From Desulfonatronaceae bacterium UBA663 (GTDB lineage: Bacteria; Desulfobacterota; Desulfovibrionia; Desulfovibrionales; Desulfonatronaceae), in assembly GCA_002299865.1 (NCBI GenBank), contig DBNV01000085.1, forward strand, positions 8,379-18,847: DNA of 10,469 nucleotides, read 5' to 3'. A program made the position numbers and the translations under genes. The notes beneath the pieces were generated by a model. The model had not been told where the DNA came from. It did no database searches and saw nothing but the letters and a program-made list of their open reading frames with translations. Numbering within the stretch: position 1 is the stretch's first letter; each line of letters starts with the position of its first letter. Shown here one piece after another: positions 7,083-10,469 of the stretch.

Positions 7083-8021
7083 ACGGACGACAAAAAACTT
7101 ATCGCGGTCGTTTTTCCGGGACAGGGCTCCCAGGAAAAGGGCATGGGCCGGGATGCGGCCGAAGCCTTTCCCGAGGTCATGGATTTGTGGAAGCAGGCGG
7201 AAAAGGCCGCAGCCGCTCCCCTGCGGGAGATGTATTGGGGCGGAGAGGATCAGGACATGGCCCGGACCAGGTATCTGCAACCAGCCATGACCGCCGCCAC
7301 ACTGGGCTTATGGATCGTCGGACACGAGCGCTGGCGGGTCGACTGTCTGGCCGGGCACAGCCTGGGTGAATTCGCGGCCTTGGCCGCTGCGCATATTCTG
7401 AACATCCCCGCAGTGCTGGAGTTGACCGCCCTGCGCGGACGCTTGATGGACGAAGCCGGTTCGGCGCGAAGCGGAAAAATGGCCGCCGTGCTCAAACTTT
7501 CCCGCGAGCAGGTCCTGGAAATCGTGGCTGAGGTGCGAGGCCGGAATGATCGAGAACTGCGCATCGCCAACGACAATTCTCCCGGCCAATGCGTGCTCAG
7601 CGGCGAGGCGGACTTAGTGGACCGGGCCTGCTCCCTGGTCAAGGAGCGCAAGGGTCGCGCCGTGCCCCTAGCCGTGAGCGGGGCCTTCCATAGCTCCCTG
7701 ATGCTCGAACCGGCCCGCGAATTTGCCAAGGCTTTGGCTAAAATGGATTGGAGGACGCCAAAAATTCCGGTTTTTTTCAATGTCAGCGCAAAAACAGAGC
7801 CCGATCCGGAGTGCATCCTTGCCCTGGTGGAGCGACAGATGACATCTTCCGTGCTCTGGACCCAGATCGTCGAAGCCCAGTGGCGCGCAGGGACGCGCAC
7901 CTGGCTTGAACTGGGCCCCAAAGGCGTGTTGAGCAGGCTGGCGGGTGCCATTCTCGCCAAAAAGGATGAACCCTGGGAAAGCAAAAACATTGCCGGGTTG
8001 GCAGACCTGAACACTCCCTAA
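7080..8021 (+). CDS. fabD: Malonyl-CoA:ACP transacylase FabD
   Basis: This 313-residue cytoplasmic enzyme moves malonyl from CoA to acyl carrier protein to supply fatty-acid elongation. The N-terminus has VVFPGQGSQEKGMG (10-23), with the oxyanion-hole glutamine at 15. The nucleophile Ser94 is in GHSLGE (92-97), the carboxylate-binding Arg119 in TALRGR, and the catalytic His204 in GAFHSSLM (201-208). Near the end, LELGPKGVLSRL is the usual family close. The residue matching E. coli Gln250, known for its backbone contact to the histidine, appears to be Leu (VLWT in place of VQWT); a backbone role makes this harmless. Length is normal (E. coli about 309). A stop at 7065 limits upstream starts, so ATG 7080 is used despite lacking a Shine-Dalgarno sequence. 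No other fab or acpP gene is adjacent. Confidence 0.96.
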   Translation: MTDDKKLIAVVFPGQGSQEKGMGRDAAEAFPEVMDLWKQAEKAAAAPLREMYWGGEDQDMARTRYLQPAMTAATLGLWIVGHERWRVDCLAGHSLGEFAALAAAHILNIPAVLELTALRGRLMDEAGSARSGKMAAVLKLSREQVLEIVAEVRGRNDRELRIANDNSPGQCVLSGEADLVDRACSLVKERKGRAVPLAVSGAFHSSLMLEPAREFAKALAKMDWRTPKIPVFFNVSAKTEPDPECILALVERQMTSSVLWTQIVEAQWRAGTRTWLELGPKGVLSRLAGAILAKKDEPWESKNIAGLADLNTP

Positions 8022-8100
8022 AACACTCTAGGACAATACGCATTCTTAACGATACATGCGGGATGGACCTTAGAAAATAAAAGAAGAATTCCTCGAAGAC

Positions 8101-9756
8101 ATGCGCGCATACCTCTTTGTGAAATCACTGTTGGAGCCGTTCCTCACCGAGCACGGTCTGGAATGGTCTGCTGCAATCAGCCTGGAGCCGCCAAAAGACA
8201 AGCGGTTCGGCGACCTGGCCACGAACATGGCGTTTTTGCTGTCCAAGAAAGCGGGCCAAAGCCCTCGGGATATCGCCCAGGACATCCAGAGGCGACTGCA
8301 AGGCACGGATCCCAGACTGAGCAAGGTGGAAACCGCGGGGCCCGGCTTTCTTAATTTTACTCTGGCCCCGTCCTTCTGGCAGGGGGGAATTCCAGACATT
8401 CTGGCCCAGGGCGAGGACTTCGGGGCAGTGAATGTCGGCCGCGGCCGCAAGGTCCAGGTGGAGTTCGTCTCGGCCAATCCCACCGGCCCCCTGCATATCG
8501 GCCACGGAAGGGGCGCGGCCCTGGGCGACAGCCTGGCCCGAATCCTGCGGTTCATGGGGCATGACGTGACCACGGAATACTATCTCAATGACACAGGCCG
8601 TCAGATGCGCTTGCTGGGGGCGTCGGTCTGGGCCAGGTACCGAGAACTGTGCGGCCTGGGCGACGTGTTTCTTGAAGACGGCTACAAAGGCGATTACATC
8701 CGGACCCTGGCCGGGGATCTGCTGGATCGAGACGGACGAAGGCTTCTGGACATGACCGAACGGGAGGCCTTGGACGTTTGCCGGGAATTCGCGGTCACAG
8801 CCATTTTAGATGGCATCAAGAACGACTTGACCGCCTTCCGGGTGGAACACCAGGTCTGGTTTTCCGAATCCACGCTGATTCGCCAAGGGGCCGTGGAACG
8901 GACCCTGGCCAAACTTGCCGCGGATGGTCTGGCTTATGAGCTGGAAGGAGCCTTGTGGTTCGCCAGTTCACGCTTGGGCGACGACAAGGACCGGGTGTTG
9001 CGCAAGTCCGACGGGTCGCTGACCTATCTGGCTTCGGACATCGCCTACCATGCTGAGAAATTTGCTCGAGGCTTCAACCTGGTGGTGGATATCTGGGGCG
9101 CGGACCATCACGGATACGTGGCCCGGATGAAGGCGGCGGCCCAAGCCTTGGGCCGCGATCCGGACGACCTGCAGGTCATTTTGGTGCAATTGGTGAACCT
9201 GCTGCGCGGCGGCGAGCAAATCGCCATGTCCACCCGGGCCGGAGCATTCGAAACCCTCGCCGACGTCTGCGCCGAGGTGGGGCCGGACGCGGCCCGGTTC
9301 ATCTTCCTGAGCCGCAAGAGCGACAGCCACCTGGACTTCGATCTGGAGTTGGTCAAACGTCAGAGCATGGACAACCCCGTGTATTACGTGCAATACGCCC
9401 ATGCCCGGATTCATTCCCTGCTGGCCAAGGCCGAGGCCGAAGGCGTCGTGCCCGGGGTTGTGGACCGCGACATTTTGGCTGGACTGGATACCGAAGAGGA
9501 CCTTGACTTACTGAAGGCCCTGGATCAGTTCCCGAACATCCTGGTGTCTGCGGCCCAAAATCTTAGCCCGCATCATGTCAGCCACTATCTGCTGGAGTTG
9601 GCCGGAAAGCTGCATCGTTACTATACCACGCACCCGGTGCTGGCCGCCGGATCCCCGGAACTGGTCCGCTCCAGGCTGGCCTTGTGTTCGTCCGTGGCTC
9701 AAGTGCTACGCAACGGATTAACATTGCTCGGCGTAACAGCGCCGAAGAAAATGTAA
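8101..9756 (+). CDS. argS: Arginyl-tRNA synthetase
   Basis: This 551-residue class I synthetase charges tRNA-Arg with arginine. Residues 1-90 are the N-terminal Add1 domain that contacts the tRNA elbow, with KRFGDLATNMAFLLSK. The catalytic Rossmann domain carries the HIGH motif in SANPTGPLHIGHGRGAALGD (124-143) and the conserved GADHHGYVARM (333-343). The KMSKS loop is degenerate, AMSTRAG (375-381), as is common in ArgRS, which often lacks the canonical lysine. The C-terminal DALR anticodon-binding domain runs from about 425, with NPVYYVQYAHARI, to the typical ending LLGVTAPKKM. Length is normal. An in-frame stop at 8071 and the family's opening MRAYLFVKSLL support ATG 8101, although only a weak purine-rich GAAGAA lies upstream. 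It follows fabD after 79 bp and precedes the SPOR gene after 20 bp. Confidence 0.97.
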   Translation: MRAYLFVKSLLEPFLTEHGLEWSAAISLEPPKDKRFGDLATNMAFLLSKKAGQSPRDIAQDIQRRLQGTDPRLSKVETAGPGFLNFTLAPSFWQGGIPDILAQGEDFGAVNVGRGRKVQVEFVSANPTGPLHIGHGRGAALGDSLARILRFMGHDVTTEYYLNDTGRQMRLLGASVWARYRELCGLGDVFLEDGYKGDYIRTLAGDLLDRDGRRLLDMTEREALDVCREFAVTAILDGIKNDLTAFRVEHQVWFSESTLIRQGAVERTLAKLAADGLAYELEGALWFASSRLGDDKDRVLRKSDGSLTYLASDIAYHAEKFARGFNLVVDIWGADHHGYVARMKAAAQALGRDPDDLQVILVQLVNLLRGGEQIAMSTRAGAFETLADVCAEVGPDAARFIFLSRKSDSHLDFDLELVKRQSMDNPVYYVQYAHARIHSLLAKAEAEGVVPGVVDRDILAGLDTEEDLDLLKALDQFPNILVSAAQNLSPHHVSHYLLELAGKLHRYYTTHPVLAAGSPELVRSRLALCSSVAQVLRNGLTLLGVTAPKKM

Positions 9757-9776
9757 CCCATCGCTTCCTATTGACA

Positions 9777-10448
9777 ATGGCCCAGAGTTCCTCAAAAATC
9801 TCCTCCGGTTCGCGCAAACGCTGGAAATTCGAATTCGGCCTAGCCGGAATGGCGGGCTTGTGCAGCGTCATGGTCTTGATCATGGCCTGGGCGTTCATCC
9901 TGGGCATCCTGGTGGGGAAGGGCTATCAGCCAGAGTCCGTGATCACGGAATTGAGACACAAGATACCGTCCTTAGGCAAGGGACCAACGGTGCCGGTGCC
10001 GTCCGGCCCGCTGTTGCCCGAGGAACTGCGCTTCTTTGAAACCTTGCAGGAGCGGGCCACGCCGGCCATGCCGGTCGCGCCGCCCCGCGATCTTACGGCC
10101 GCTCTTACGGCTAAGGAGGCGGCCCAGTCCATTCAACCCGCCCCGCCCAAGGTGCAGCCGGCTCCGGAACCAACGCCGTCCCCGATTGAGCCCCCGGCAA
10201 AACCACGTTTTGAATTCGTCTATCAAGTGGCTGCTTTTCAAACCAATGCTCAGGCCTGGGCCCTGCAACAGCGCTTAGCCGACGTGGGCGGCACGACATC
10301 CGTGGAGGTCAGCGTGCAGGACGGCAGACCTTGGTATCGAGTTCTGGTGACGCTACGCGGATCAGCGGCGGATGCGGAACAATTGAAGAGTCGGCTTCAG
10401 GCCCACGGCCTCACGGCCCCTTTCCTTCGGGCCAAAAAATCCTTATAG
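9777..10448 (+). CDS. SPOR-domain inner-membrane protein
   Basis: This 223-residue bitopic membrane protein has a short basic cytoplasmic start (SRKRWKFEF, 12-20) and one membrane segment at about 21-46. A long Pro/Ala-rich periplasmic linker follows (about 65-143, for example PAPPKVQPAPEPTPSPIEPP). The C-terminal SPOR domain (146-218) has FVYQVAAFQTNAQAWALQQR, then GRPWYRVLVTL and a final AEQLKSRLQAHG. SPOR domains bind peptidoglycan stripped of stem peptides and are common in FtsN- and DedD-like septal proteins, so a cell-division or cell-wall role is likely but unproven. The start at 9777 puts the charged tail before the membrane helix; no good Shine-Dalgarno sequence is seen. An upstream in-frame ATG at 9684 lies inside argS and would add 31 unlikely residues. 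The gene sits 20 bp after argS, probably in one transcript. No terminator is visible before the window ends. Confidence 0.85.
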   Translation: MAQSSSKISSGSRKRWKFEFGLAGMAGLCSVMVLIMAWAFILGILVGKGYQPESVITELRHKIPSLGKGPTVPVPSGPLLPEELRFFETLQERATPAMPVAPPRDLTAALTAKEAAQSIQPAPPKVQPAPEPTPSPIEPPAKPRFEFVYQVAAFQTNAQAWALQQRLADVGGTTSVEVSVQDGRPWYRVLVTLRGSAADAEQLKSRLQAHGLTAPFLRAKKSL

Positions 10449-10469
10449 GGCTCTTTTTGTCCCGGGGCT

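Noticed and set aside
9684..9776. An ATG at 9684 as start of the SPOR protein
   Set aside because: It lies within the argS 3' end and adds a stretch of residues that shadows the ArgRS frame. ATG 9777 gives a normal basic tail plus membrane helix.
10390..10469. A terminator after the SPOR gene (GGCCC/GGGCC repeat and a T5 stretch)
   Set aside because: The repeat is followed by A residues on the plus strand. The T5 stretch after the stop has no stem just before it, and the window ends too soon to judge.

Overview
The window is a compact housekeeping region, roughly 58-60% G+C by eye, that looks like a Desulfovibrionales-type member of the Desulfobacterota (old Deltaproteobacteria). This placement is an inference. 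It rests on the hrcA-grpE-dnaK order with no dnaJ next to it, a downstream lipoprotein of the penicillin-binding-protein-activator / periplasmic-binding fold, and argS followed by a SPOR-domain membrane protein. I see no transposase, integrase, phage gene, CRISPR array, tRNA or rRNA.

Left half (about 1-5880), minus strand: a heat-shock cluster is transcribed right to left. It starts at a promoter with a CIRCE operator just ahead of hrcA (repressor), then grpE (nucleotide exchange factor), then dnaK (Hsp70). A strong intrinsic terminator follows dnaK. Only about 10 bases after its T-tract comes the Shine-Dalgarno sequence of a 654-residue lipoprotein gene, so that gene seems to depend on readthrough or on a promoter lying before the hairpin. 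The lipoprotein stop codon directly abuts a possible ATG of another gene that runs off the left edge. HrcA should repress its own operon through CIRCE. No CIRCE is visible in front of grpE or dnaK.

Middle (about 5880-6900): a small plus-strand conserved-looking hypothetical gene diverges from hrcA and overlaps the 3' end of rsmG (16S rRNA m7G methyltransferase, minus strand) tail-to-tail by 40 bp. The 5' end of the small gene is unclear. The best ribosome-binding site belongs to a 52-codon ORF in another frame that overlaps it, with a T6 run in the overlap.

Right half (about 6900-10448), plus strand: fabD (malonyl-CoA:ACP transacylase), argS (arginyl-tRNA synthetase) and a SPOR-domain inner-membrane protein follow one another. 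fabD has no visible Shine-Dalgarno sequence and its ATG sits inside an inverted repeat. The rsmG-fabD divergent gap holds a further perfect 15-bp palindrome. No stretch longer than about 300 bases lacks a gene.

I found no convincing new multi-gene system. The points most worth a second look are the overlapping frames at 5938-6283, the dnaK terminator placed as a possible attenuator, the cysteine cluster in GrpE, and the structured fabD start.
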